Shown piece by piece: positions 1-8,104 of a stretch of 25,509 nt of DNA. Source of the stretch: Candidatus Endonucleibacter bathymodioli (GTDB lineage: Bacteria; Pseudomonadota; Gammaproteobacteria; Pseudomonadales; Endozoicomonadaceae); the NCBI GenBank assembly GCA_030674915.1, contig JASXSV010000034.1, forward strand, positions 1-25,509. Direction: 5' to 3'. Numbering within the stretch: the first letter of the stretch is position 1; the number at the start of each line of letters is the position of its first letter. Both the position numbers and the translations under genes were made by a program. The notes beneath the pieces are model-generated. The model saw only the letters and a program-made list of their open reading frames with translations. It was not told the DNA's origin and ran no database searches.

Positions 1-122
1 TCATTGGCATTGGTGGGCGACCTTTGCCTTTCTTGGGATAGTAAGGCTCTATAATAGCGTACCCATGGTACGGTTTTTTCCATTTCATTTAGAAAGAGGT
101 CACGCTTAGCGATAACTTTTTT
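1..122 (-). pseudogene. IS5-family transposase, N-terminal fragment (broken)
   Basis: Read on the minus strand, this stretch encodes KVIAKRDLFLNEMEKTVPW and then, after a frame change near position 50-55, IIEPYYPKKGKGRPPMPM running off the window edge. The pattern 'F-L-x-x-M-E-x-x-[IV]-P-W ... IEPYYPK-x-G-x-GRPP' is the conserved N-terminal region of IS5-group transposases, so this is a frameshifted relic. It differs from the intact IS5-group element at 6121-7285, which has IEPYYSKSGRREGLP at the same place, so it belongs to another element. No start codon or terminal repeat could be fixed. Confidence 0.75.
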
Positions 123-361
123 ATGGGTGTATACTGCGGACGCGGGAGTGACTTGTTAGATTGAAGTGTTTACTATATTGGGAGAGGTACATGACACCGG
201 CGTCATTCAACATTATTTTTATTAATGCATGCTTGGACGCTTGAATGTCGTCATAGCCATACCGGAGTAGAAATATTTTTCTGCACTCCCTCTATATGTA
301 TTCCCTATGCTTATGTTGTTAAAAACCTACAAGATAAAGGGAGGAGCTAAGACCATACTAT
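123..361. other. Gene-poor stretch with a near-palindrome
   Basis: No supported gene. The near-palindrome TGACACCGGCGTCA lies at 192-205. A short open minus-strand stretch around 160-260 (GYDDIQASKHALIKIM...) has no start or recognisable family and may be relic coding sequence. Confidence 0.4.
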
Positions 362-715
362 TCATTCAAAAGTATCTGTATGTACGTGATCTGGAGTATA
401 AATACGGCGTTTTTTGTACTTTACTGTTGGGCTTTGTGGTGAATGTTCAGTATTTTCATGGAGGAGGGGCAGACTTTTTATATTATTATGAAATGCCGGT
501 TGCGTTTGATGTGTGCTTGATTGAAATAATGCTTTGGGTGTATCCGTTGTTTCGCAATCAACACTTGGTGTTTGTTGGTCTAAATCTTGCATATTTACTC
601 GCATACGATAAGGGTGTCCATGACCACGCCTACGTTTTGGTTTGATAGTTTTTGGTTCAGGAGGTTTTAATCCTGTAAATTCCTCATAAACTGTTGTGTA
701 TTCATATTTGCTCAT
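362..715 (-). CDS. Small basic protein of unknown function (117 aa)
   Basis: I do not recognise this protein. The ATG at 715 is chosen because the minus-strand sequence TTGGAGA lies 7-8 bases upstream, a good ribosome binding site; a TTG four codons earlier would absorb that site. A TATTAT hexamer at 750-755 could be the -10 box. The product begins MSKYEYTTVYEEFTGLKPPE, has a basic patch KPKRRRGHGHPYRMR at about residues 24-38 and a second basic patch KYKKRR near residue 101. The middle is rich in Gln, Thr, Ser, Pro and His, with no membrane segment or signal peptide. The composition suggests a partly disordered, nucleic-acid-binding or secreted protein, but that is inference. An opposite-strand ORF (307-645) overlaps it; the RBS and hydrophilic product favour the minus strand. 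Confidence 0.5.
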   Translation of the reverse strand: MSKYEYTTVYEEFTGLKPPEPKTIKPKRRRGHGHPYRMRVNMQDLDQQTPSVDCETTDTPKALFQSSTHQTQPAFHNNIKSLPLLHENTEHSPQSPTVKYKKRRIYTPDHVHTDTFE

Positions 716-1005
716 TTTTTTCTCCAAGAGAAGTTTAATCGAGTTTAATATAATACTGCAGATTTATTGCATCTCTGTTTCGAATCTGAAGTGTACCATC
801 TATACCTATTGCCCTTGAAGCGGTGAAGGTTATTTACACTTATAACTACTCCCAACCACCTATGCATGTACTCATGAGTATACTCTCGTTTGTTGACTAT
901 TCACACCCATAAGGATAAAGAATACAACTAAGTAAAGGAAAGGTCTGTGAAGGTAAGTATCTACTCGTTTCTTCGGTAAAATATGAAGTGATGATAAAGT
1001 ATTAT
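716..1005. other. Intergenic region upstream of the 117-aa ORF
   Basis: No gene supported. It holds the presumed leader and promoter of the 117-aa ORF (RBS at about 722-728, TATTAT at 750-755). The rest is AT-rich without clear hairpins or tandem repeats. Confidence 0.4.
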
Positions 1006-1075
1006 GAGACCTGTGCACGATAACGCTGCATAAGCTCCACTATTAATTAAATCGTATTTTTTTGAAGTAAAGCCT

Positions 1076-2174
1076 CGCGGATTAAAATCTGAAGTGCACC
1101 ACAGTCTAAGCTGCTAGCGTAGCTCTATGCTCTTCCATTAGTTGGTCAGGCGTTTTGAAACCAAGATATTTTCTTGGACGAGAATTAAGCCGCTTTACAG
1201 CTCTCTCCACCTCTATCCGTGTAACTTTTTTAAAATCTGTATTCTTTGGAAAATATTGTCGCAGTAAGCCGTTGGTGTTTTCGTTTAGCCCTCGCTCCTA
1301 AGAGCTATAGGAGTGCGCAAAATAAACATCTGCTGACAGCGCTTCACTGATCTTCTCATGGTACGCAAACTCTTTTCCATTGTCAGCCGTAATCGTGTAA
1401 ACCAGATCCTTAATCGGCTTAAGCAGGGCGATGGTCGCCGCGGTGACATCGGCTGCACTTTTACTATCGACCTACGCCGATACTGTATACTTCATCACCC
1501 ACTCAACAATCGTCACTAGAGCGCCGCTGTGGCCCTTGCCGATCACCGTATCTATCTCTCAGTCACCGATGAGATTTATCGTCAACAACACTGGAACGCT
1601 CATCAATGTTCACTCGATTTTTTATCTGCCCCCGCGTAGATTTTCCGTTACGCCGCTTGTCGTACTTCTTGCCCTGGGGCGGCGCAGATGCGTATAAAGG
1701 TCGCCTCTCGCCTGCTTATCGGCCCAAATGTGGAGATAAATAGTTTCATGGCTAATCAGCTTCTCCTGATCATATAGCAGCCAACCTGACACCTGTTCGG
1801 GACTCCATTCTATACGGAGCTTGGCCTCGATCACGATTATCATTGCCGGGGTCATTTTAGTCGGTTTAACCGCAGTCTGGCGTCGCTGCATAGCCTTAGC
1901 TTGCGCCTGTTTATGGCGATAGCCCCTGTCTTCCCTATTTCTGGCCAGCTCTCTACTTACCGTAGGCTGACTCACCCCTATAATTTTCGCCACCCCCCTT
2001 TGTGTACAACCGCTGCTCTTTAGGGCTGAAATCTGGCATCTTTGCTCGCAGGTCAGTTGTTGGTAATATCCCATCATCACTTCATCTCTTGCCGGAGAAA
2101 AAGGGCAGGAGTTTACTTTCAGCTGGCCCCTTCTTCTACCTGATTAGATGATGCACTTCTGATTTGAATCCGCG
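1076..2174 (-). mobile_element. IS30-family element (decayed) inside IS5 copy C
   Basis: Ends are inverted repeats: CGCGGATTAAAATCTGAAGT at 1076 and, read inward from 2174, CGCGGATTCAAATCAGAAGT. Length is 1099 bp, usual for IS30. The ends resemble those of the IS30 element at 8904-9987 (CGCGGATTTTAGTCATAAGT), but the transposases are only distantly alike. On its left the flank is AAAGCCT, exactly as for the 8904 element. On its right about 300 bp of the host IS5 are missing, consistent with an adjacent deletion. Confidence 0.85.
1106..2080 (-). pseudogene. IS30-family transposase pseudogene
   Basis: The start region reads MMMGYYQQLTCEQRCQISAL followed by an HTH (GVAKIIGVSQPTVSRELARN), typical of the IS30 N-terminus. 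The middle has IEAKLRIEWSPEQVSGWL. The catalytic part continues with TITADNGKEFAYHEKI and ERGLNENTNGLLRQYFPK and ends RPRKYLGFKTPDQLMEEHRA, then a stop at 1106. It is broken: a frameshift near 1620-1630, several stops around 1500-1600, and an in-frame TAG replacing the Trp of the usual YSSWERG motif near 1300. All core IS30 motifs can be read, so it was once full length. Confidence 0.85.
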
Positions 2175-2939
2175 TTCTGTTATCAATATTTCTATCATCC
2201 AGCCATTCACTGTGCTTCTTGCTGGAATAGGCACTATCCGCATAAACAGACGACTATTCACCATCTAATAGCTCAGTGAAACAATTTGAATCGTGAACAT
2301 TTCCCGCTTTGTAACCGATCTATTTTATCAGCCCATCCTCATCAACATTTATCTGCGCTTTATAGCCGTAGGCACTTTTACTCTTCCCGTCAGAACCGGC
2401 TTTCACGTTCCACTTCGCGTCAGGATCCTGTGTTGAGTGCTTGTTTTTATCCTTATTTGGACGACACTGTTTAGCCTCAATTACGCTAGCGTCAATAATA
2501 CTGATACCTCCAGATTTAATATAAAGACCTTGACCTATAAGCTGGGAATTGATTTCTTGAAGCAGCTTATCCATAAGCAATAATTTATCGAGCTTCTGTC
2601 TAAATCGCCAAAAAGTACTATGGTCCGGCACTGACTCTGAAATGTCGAGCGCAATAAATCGACGAAATAAAAGATCGCGAGCAAGTTGTTTCTCTAGGTC
2701 CGAATCGCTTAATTTATACCAACTTTGCAGCAGCAGTGCCTTAAACATCATCAGTGGCAACCATGCCTTCTAGCCTCGAGCACTTGAATGTATATCTTTC
2801 AGGTGATGCTCTAAGCGAGACCAATCAATGAGTTCATGGATAGAGTCGAGTTCTTTCACTGCATCGTGATCAATCAGCATTAAATCTGCTAGACTGCGTT
2901 GTTTCAGATTTTTCCAAGCCATAATTTCACCGAAAGGCA
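2175..2939 (-). pseudogene. IS5-family transposase pseudogene (copy C)
   Basis: From 2939 downward it reads MPFGEIMAWKNLKQRSLADL, nearly identical to the intact 333-aa transposases at 10055-11056 and 11593-12594. It has an in-frame stop near 2771-2773 (RG*KAW where intact copies have RGEKAW), a frame change near 2320, and lacks the last 80 or so residues, including the catalytic VERVFG glutamate motif, because of the IS30 junction at 2174/2175. It cannot make active enzyme. Confidence 0.85.
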
Positions 2940-2949
2940 TTGATTGTGC

Positions 2950-3615
2950 AAGGAGCTTTTTGGTATGTGGATATCAGAAAATGAAGGTGCGAAATTCTGG
3001 CTAGGCATCCTCACTGAACTCAGGAATCGCTGCTTAGAAGACATTCTAATCGCTTGTGTGGACGGCCTTAAAAAGGATTTCCTGAAGCCAATCAAGCGGT
3101 GTACCCTGACACGCACATTAAACTCTGCATCGTTCATATGGTGCGAAATAGCATGAAGTTTGTACCTTGGCGTGATTACAAAGAAGTAAGCGCTGATTTA
3201 AAGCAAGTTTACAGGTCATCTACAGAAGAGGAAGCGCTGCAAGAGTTTGATAATCTTGAAGAGAAATGGCTTTCAAAGTATCCTCAGATAAGCCGATCAT
3301 GGCGTCAAAACTGGGACAATTTGAATACGCTTTTCGCGTATTCCGAAGAGTTTCGCAAGGCGATTTACACCACCAATGCGATTGAATCATTGAACAGCGT
3401 GATCAGAAAATCGATCAAGAAACGTCAGTTATTTCCGCATGATGATTCGGCAAAAAAGTAGTTTACCTTGCCACGCGCTAGGCCTAGAAAAACTGGACGA
3501 TGCCGAGACGCCATTGGCGTTCGGCACTGAATCACTTTATGATTGTCTTTGAAACACAATTATCATATTACGTTTAACTAAGGCAAATACACAGAGTTAT
3601 TTACACTCTCCTTAA
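2950..3615 (+). pseudogene. IS256-family (mutator-type) transposase, C-terminal remnant
   Basis: The plus strand encodes [20 protein letters not shown], then, after a frameshift in the A-run near 3070-3075, [24 protein letters not shown], followed by YTTNAIESLNSVIRKSIKKR. Another frameshift near 3455-3460 precedes VVYLATR and, with two stops, NWTMPRRHWRSALNHFMIVF. These are hallmark IS256 motifs ([27 protein letters not shown]). The N-terminal half is missing; the 5' boundary is the junction with IS5 copy C. The AT-rich tail to about 3615 probably holds the right terminal repeat. Nonfunctional. Confidence 0.88.
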
Positions 3616-3894
3616 TTGTGATCGAGCAACACCAACCAGGAGCATCCACTATAATACAGTGCCGTTTACAGGGTATGTATCGTTAGTTATTGTATTACCA
3701 GCCCCCAAAGTGTCAATCATAGGAAATTGAATTGAATCGTAGCAATACTTGAATACGCCATTCTGCGGATCCCGAAAGATGGGTAGATTTTTTGTAATAT
3801 AGGCTACGGCATAAGCAGGAATCTGATTCGATTATTCATGCGACAAATAAGGCTCTAAGCAATAAGGTTCTAAGCAATAAGGTACTATTTCGTC
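3616..3894. other. Intergenic region between IS256 and IS481 relics
   Basis: No gene supported. The only structure seen is the short tandem repeat at 3846-3885. It may contain further eroded IS sequence. Confidence 0.4.
3846..3885. repeat. 15-bp tandem repeat, about 2.7 copies
   Basis: Units AATAAGGCTCTAAGC (3846-3860) and AATAAGGTTCTAAGC (3861-3875) are followed by a partial AATAAGGTAC (3876-3885). One substitution separates the full units. No function is evident. Confidence 0.8.
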
Positions 3895-4716
3895 TCGTTG
3901 CTTACAGTTTAAAGTACTCTGTTAATAATTGGTATGGGGTCATATTATTGATTCCTCTATGAGGTTCCACAGTATCATAAGAATTCACAAACCGCGCAAT
4001 GGCCATTCTGCGATCCTGCTCGAATCATAGATATGTTTAGCATGCAACATCTCCATAATCTATTGATCATACGCTCGGACTTGCCATTTGTTTACGGTAG
4101 TTTAACTCTCGTGAATTTCTGACCAATGGAGTGAGATTTACTCAAAGCCACAAAATTATGATCCGGCGCACCTTTATATTCAGTATCATTGTCAGAATAA
4201 CTGCATTCAATCGTGCAAGGAACATTCCTCTAGAAACCGTCTCAAAAACGTTGCTGCCGACTCTGGGGTAGAATGTCGGCATACAGCTCACGCGAAAAGT
4301 CGTCGACGGCAATAAATAAGTGTTCACGCGGCCTCTCACCATTGAGCAAGAGCAAGCGTTTGGTGTCGTAATGCATCATCTCTCTGGCGTGATCTTTGTT
4401 GCAGATCTTGCTTCTGCTTTTTTCTTGCATTCAATTCAGGCTTCTACTCTGGCCAGGCGTTTCATGCCAGATTTCACGACTAGGAAGCGCCTATTGGTGA
4501 ATTTTCATGGGCGTACACTATTGCTTTCATGCTCGGTCGACCACTTTGTAAATAGTGGGCCGTGATACCCTGAACTCCAGCGTAAGTGCCACGATCGCCC
4601 AGTTCCCCGCCCCATAGTGCTGCCAAATCTCTTTACGAGCCAGCGGCGTTAAACTGATTTTTATGTGCATACTAAACGCTTACATCTTTTCAAAAATGTA
4701 AACAACGACACTAAAT
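3895..4716 (-). mobile_element. IS481-family element, copy 1 (decayed)
   Basis: About 820 bp matching the copies at 7570-8104 and 11448-13456. The right end reads, inward, ATTTAGTGTCGTTGTTTACA; the left end is CGTTGCTTACAG. The other copies show related inward-facing ends (GTGAYRTTGTTTACA). Its transposase start faces the 3' end of the lytic transglycosylase gene, which stops at 4782. Confidence 0.75.
3902..4670 (-). pseudogene. IS481-family (DDE/rve) transposase pseudogene, copy 1
   Basis: Starting at the ATG at 4668-4670 the minus strand reads MHIKISLTPLARKEIWQHYG and then an HTH ending FRVSRPTIYKVVDRA before a TGA. Further on, in other frames, come EMMHYDTKRLLLLNGERPRE and HLFIAVDDFSRELYADILPQ, the IS481/rve-type core. 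The C-terminus GINNMTPYQLLTEYFKL is intact up to the TAA at 3902-3904. Several frameshifts and stops inactivate it. Confidence 0.82.
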
Positions 4717-4781
4717 ACCCCACCTTAAATGTGCAGGGTTATGGGCTTATCTCACTCACCAATTAACTACTACGCCTAGGC

Positions 4782-6029
4782 TTACTGGGGTTCTTTCGTT
4801 TGTGTCCTACTATCACGCTTATTGATAACTGGCATGGGGGATAAGTGGCGATCAATACCTAGTAATTTAAATACAGTCTCGCTTGGGTAACCATCGGCTA
4901 CTATCTTTTTATAGTGTTGAAACTCTGTTATAGCTTTATGAGTTGCTGGACCTAGCAGTCCGTCAGCATTGCCGGCGGTAAATCCCAGACCATTCAGTTT
5001 TTTTTGAAGTGCTTCAATATGGATTTTCGCAAGGAGTCCCTCATCTTTTAGCTCTTTGTGCAAGGGCTTATGCCCGATTAGTCGATCAGCAAAATAACCA
5101 ATAGAAAGAGCATAAAAAATAGACCTATTCCATTTCATAATGATGTGAAAGTTGTTATAAACTAGGAAGGCTGCATTCTGATGGCCGCCAGGTAAAATCA
5201 GGGAAGCTGAAATATCATTTCCTCTAATCTTGTTGCTCAATACCGCTTTAATTCCAAGATTCTGCCAGCCTGCTAAGGTCTTTTTATGGCCTAGCCCTGA
5301 TTGCAGGTAATTAAATGTATTTGGCACATAAACCTCATGACCCCATTCCCCGTTTTTCTTCCAGCCAAGTGCTGATAAAAAAATAGCAGCTGAAGTTAGG
5401 GCATCATATAGATTACTCCAAAGATCTGGAGTTGATTTTTTATCGTGAGCTCCAGCATATTTGAGGTAGTTTGACGGTAAAAATTGTGTCTGACCTATCG
5501 CGCCAGCCCAAGATCCAATCATGTCATCTTTTTTAAATCCATAGATATCCATTAGTTGAAGCGCAGCTATTAACTCTGCGGTAAAAAATTTACTGCGCCT
5601 CTTATCACAGGCAAGTGTTACTAGTGCGTCTGTAATAATGAATTCGCCCAAATTGTTACCGAAATTTGATTCTAGTCCCCAGAAAGCAACCAATATCTGA
5701 GGAGGTACACCATATTTATCCCTCAGTTTATCAAGAAATGTTTTGTGTTGTTTTAGCAGTATTACGCCTCTTTCTAAGCGGGAGGCAGATACAGCACTAT
5801 TAATATATTGAGCAAAAGTTTTCTGGAACTCTGGCTGATGCCTGTCAAGTTGAATTACTTCTGGTAAAAAGTGAGCCTCCTTTAGTCCCGCATTGATAGT
5901 CTTTGTTGAAATACCGGCCTTAAGGGCAGCTTGTTCAAGTTTAATAAGACACTGCCGGAAGTCATCAGAAAGGGCTGGTAACGTGGTGGTTAATAGTAAT
6001 GCCGACAGAATAGGTAGGGTTATAAACAT
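4782..6029 (-). CDS. Lytic murein transglycosylase, MltB-like, with peptidoglycan-binding domain
   Basis: This 415-aa protein should cleave the MurNAc-GlcNAc bond of peptidoglycan to give 1,6-anhydro ends, acting in the periplasm. The N-terminus (MFITLPILSALLLTTTLPAL) is a Sec signal peptide; no lipobox cysteine is present, so it is probably soluble rather than a lipoprotein like E. coli MltB. The SLT_2/MltB-type catalytic domain spans about 25-310, with the catalytic Glu at about 120 in FWGLESNFG and the substrate-groove motif GAIGQTQFLPSNYLKYA. A PG_binding_1 domain (LQKKLNGLGF...DGLLGPATHKAITEFQ) follows at about 330-392. Length fits the family and no defects are seen. AGGA lies about 8 bases before the ATG. 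It stands alone between an IS481 relic and an IS5-group element. The family assignment is firm; the exact paralogue is not. Confidence 0.93.
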   Translation of the reverse strand: MFITLPILSALLLTTTLPALSDDFRQCLIKLEQAALKAGISTKTINAGLKEAHFLPEVIQLDRHQPEFQKTFAQYINSAVSASRLERGVILLKQHKTFLDKLRDKYGVPPQILVAFWGLESNFGNNLGEFIITDALVTLACDKRRSKFFTAELIAALQLMDIYGFKKDDMIGSWAGAIGQTQFLPSNYLKYAGAHDKKSTPDLWSNLYDALTSAAIFLSALGWKKNGEWGHEVYVPNTFNYLQSGLGHKKTLAGWQNLGIKAVLSNKIRGNDISASLILPGGHQNAAFLVYNNFHIIMKWNRSIFYALSIGYFADRLIGHKPLHKELKDEGLLAKIHIEALQKKLNGLGFTAGNADGLLGPATHKAITEFQHYKKIVADGYPSETVFKLLGIDRHLSPMPVINKRDSRTQTKEPQ

Positions 6030-6120
6030 TCCAATGTCCTAGTTAGGTTCGTTAGTGCATAATTACCAACGGTATCTGAAAATATTAATTATCCGAATAT
6101 TAAATAAAATTGTTTCCTAG

Positions 6121-7285
6121 GGAGTCTCTGATTTAAGTGGTTTTTACGTCGATTGTCAGATTTGCGATAAAATTCTCTGACTGTCGCGCTTATTTAATCG
6201 TAATTTTCGATTCATTTTGTCGATTTTGCCCATTTATCCGCTCTTGAGTCGGATTTAGGGCGCAATTATGCCGTCAACGCATTATGTTGCAGGTATAAAT
6301 TGGCCATCGCCATCAGGCTCATAACTTGCACCCTGTTTTTTTCCAAACCACGGTAACGAACTTTGCGGTAACCAAACTGACACTTGAGGATTCGGAACAG
6401 GTGCTCTACCCTGACTCGTATTTTTGATTGCTGGCGATTACGTTTGCGCTGACTGCTACTTAGGTTGCCTTTTCTTGTTTTGCGCTTGTCATTGACTTGC
6501 CAGTGTAATCCTAAGCATCGAGCGCCTCGCTTATATGTGTCGCTGGTGTAGCCCTCATCGCCAAAGATTACTTCGTCTTCCTTTCTCAACAAAGCAGGCA
6601 GTTCGCCAATATCCGCTTTATTGGCTGAGGTAACCGTTACTGTATGAGCAGTACCACTATTCACATCCGCACTGACATGGATCTTCATGCCAAAGTACCA
6701 CTGATTTCCTTTACGTGTCTGGTGCATTTCAGAATCACGTGTGCCTTCGGCGTTTTTGGTCGAGGACGAAGCGCTTATTAATGTAGCATCTACCATGGTG
6801 CCTTTTGAAAGCGCAAGGCCGTGTAGTTGCAAGCGCTTACTGACCGCAGAAAAGAACTTGCCCGTCAATTGATTACGCTCCAATAGGTGACGAAATTTCA
6901 GGATAGTTGTTTCGACAGGTAACCGATCTTCGCACAGCTCCAATTTGGCAAATATTCTCATTGATTCAATTTCATACAGTGCGTCTTCCATCATCGGATC
7001 GGATAGTTGAAACCATTGCTGCATGAGATAGATACGTAGCATAGTGGTCAAGCCGATAGGTAGCCCTTCACGACGTCCACTTTTCGAGTAATATGGTTCA
7101 ATTATTGCTTCAAAGACTACCCAAGGAACACAAGATTCCATTTTCTCAAGAAATAACTCTTTTCGCGTTTTGCGTTTTTTGGCTGCGTAGCTGAGCGACG
7201 CAAAACTTTGTTGTTTCATTTTGGATAACCGGTTTGCCATAACAATGCTATTGTACTAGGTTTTGGAGATTCAGTCAGAGATTCC
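6121..7285 (-). mobile_element. Intact IS5-group insertion sequence with CTAG target duplication
   Basis: The 1165-bp element has ends GGAGTCTCTGATTTAAG at 6121 and, inward from 7285, GGAATCTCTGACTGAATC. It is flanked on both sides by CTAG (6117-6120 and 7286-7289), matching the YTAR target of the IS5 group. It carries one transposase gene on the minus strand. A truncated second copy with the same end lies at 15640-15918. Confidence 0.93.
6266..7240 (-). CDS. IS5-family transposase, apparently intact (324 aa)
   Basis: A DDE transposase acting on the terminal repeats of its own element. The product starts MANRLSKMKQQSFASLSYAA, with the conserved N-terminal block VPWVVFEAIIEPYY and the LRIYLMQQWFQLSD segment. 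The catalytic residues sit in VDATLI (first Asp), FGDEGY (second Asp) and VRVEHLFR (Glu), followed by the usual RYRGLEKN block. Length is normal for the group and the frame is open throughout, so the element may be active. The ATG lies about 45 bp inside the right end. Confidence 0.95.
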   Translation of the reverse strand: MANRLSKMKQQSFASLSYAAKKRKTRKELFLEKMESCVPWVVFEAIIEPYYSKSGRREGLPIGLTTMLRIYLMQQWFQLSDPMMEDALYEIESMRIFAKLELCEDRLPVETTILKFRHLLERNQLTGKFFSAVSKRLQLHGLALSKGTMVDATLISASSSTKNAEGTRDSEMHQTRKGNQWYFGMKIHVSADVNSGTAHTVTVTSANKADIGELPALLRKEDEVIFGDEGYTSDTYKRGARCLGLHWQVNDKRKTRKGNLSSSQRKRNRQQSKIRVRVEHLFRILKCQFGYRKVRYRGLEKNRVQVMSLMAMANLYLQHNALTA

Positions 7286-7289
7286 CTAG

Positions 7290-7398
7290 GGATCCTCTGA
7301 TTAAAGCCACTTTCGTAATCCCGCGGAGGCGTGGATCCAGCAAAATCAACACCTTATAGATTCTTTCCTGTGCGAGAATAACCTTGTTCAGAGATTCC
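7290..7398. mobile_element. MITE-like relic with IS5-type ends and a REP-like core
   Basis: A 109-bp segment bounded by GGATCCTCTGATT (7290) and, read inward from 7398, GGAATCTCTGAAC. These are close to the ends of the neighbouring IS5-group element. Flanks are CTAG and TTAA, both fitting YTAR though not identical. Inside, ATCCCGCGGAGGCGTGGATC (about 7319-7338) is a partly palindromic, G+C-rich motif resembling the widespread REP-like CCCGCG-AGGCGGGAATCC repeats. No coding capacity. It directly abuts the IS5-group insertion, sharing the CTAG. Confidence 0.5.
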
Positions 7399-7569
7399 TT
7401 AACAGTCATGATTCGAATCCATTGTCCTCAGTAATGTTACTACTCTGCCTGAGCAATGAAAAGATAGATACAGTAGCGGCCTATGCGCCCATTTGCAGGA
7501 TTCCTTATAACCCCTTACCATAGAGGGTGTGAGTAGGCGACAAACGAATGAATCCCAATGAATCTAAAA
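7399..7569. other. Short intergenic stretch
   Basis: No gene or strong signal. A weak inverted pair (ACCCC / GGGTG) around 7510-7530 is the only structure seen. Confidence 0.4.
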
Positions 7570-8066
7570 ATAATTGCATTCAATAGTGTATGGATATTCC
7601 TCCAGCACCTGTCACAAAAACGCTACTGCCGATGCTTGGGTTTTATCAGGCAAGGTGTCGACTTACAGCTCACGCCAAAAGTTGTCGATGGCAATAAATA
7701 AATGTTTACGCAGGGTCCATCTTTGCCCCCCTTTGAGTAATGCCAAGCGCTTGGTGTCGTAATGCATCATCTCATCGAGGTGATTTTTGTTGTAGCACCT
7801 TGCTTCTTCTTTTTTCTTTCATTCAATTGAGGCTTCTACTTTTGCCAGGCGACTCGAATCATACCAAATTTTGCGGCCAAGAAGCGTCTATTTGTGGGAT
7901 TTTTGGGCGTAAACTCGTGCTTTCGTGCTCCGCCGACACCTTGTGAATAGTTGGCCGTGATACCCTGAACTCCCAATCAATCGCTACCACCGTCTTCCGT
8001 CCCATAGTGCTGCTAAATCTCTTTACGAGCCAGTAGCGTTAAACTTATTCTTATGTATATACTCAT
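7570..8066 (-). pseudogene. IS481-family transposase pseudogene, copy 2 (5' two-thirds)
   Basis: From the ATG at 8064-8066 the minus strand reads MSIYIRISLTLLARKEI, matching the start of the other two copies. Later segments include a MMHYDTKR-like stretch and YPYTIECNY, where the copy breaks off just before the SDNGTEYK motif that holds the second catalytic Asp. Multiple stops and frameshifts. No activity possible. Confidence 0.75.
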
Positions 8067-8104
8067 ATTCACATCCTTTCACAACGATGTAAACAACGTC
8101 ACTA
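7570..8104 (-). mobile_element. IS481-family element, copy 2 (truncated)
   Basis: This copy keeps the 5' part and right end (inward GAGATTTAGTGACGTTGTTTACA in two overlapping pieces: GAGATTTAGTGAC then GTTGTTTACA) but lacks the last third; similarity stops at about 7570. Its end overlaps the stop codon of the response regulator gene: the TAG at 8102-8104 lies in the GAGATTTAG shared with the IS481 copy at 13446-13456. Confidence 0.7.

Larger units (their letters stand above)
1006..2953 (-). mobile_element. IS5-family element copy C, interrupted and decayed
   Basis: This is a third, damaged copy of the element at 8833-11120 and 11530-12728. Its transposase-3' end starts at 1006 (GAGACCTGTGCACGATAACG, one base different from the other copies). 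After 70 bases it is interrupted by an IS30 element (1076-2174). It resumes at 2175 inside the transposase gene, so about 300 bp present in the other copies are missing. It stops at about 2953, just after the transposase start, where sequence jumps directly into an IS256 transposase with a few bases shared at the join. The left part matches the other copies base for base up to the junction AAAGCCT. Confidence 0.85.

Noticed and set aside
307..645. 112-codon plus-strand ORF
   Set aside because: It lies opposite the 117-aa minus-strand ORF, which has a clear ribosome binding site and a hydrophilic protein-like composition; the plus-strand product has no recognisable feature.
3846..3885. CRISPR-like array
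   Set aside because: The 15-bp units are directly adjacent without spacers and only 2.7 copies exist; it is a simple tandem repeat. No CRISPR array or cas gene is seen in the window.
4320..4565. Plus-strand ORFs within the IS481 relics (also at 7574-7946 and 12852-13300)
   Set aside because: They are antisense shadows of the decayed IS481 transposase, which has clear motifs on the minus strand.
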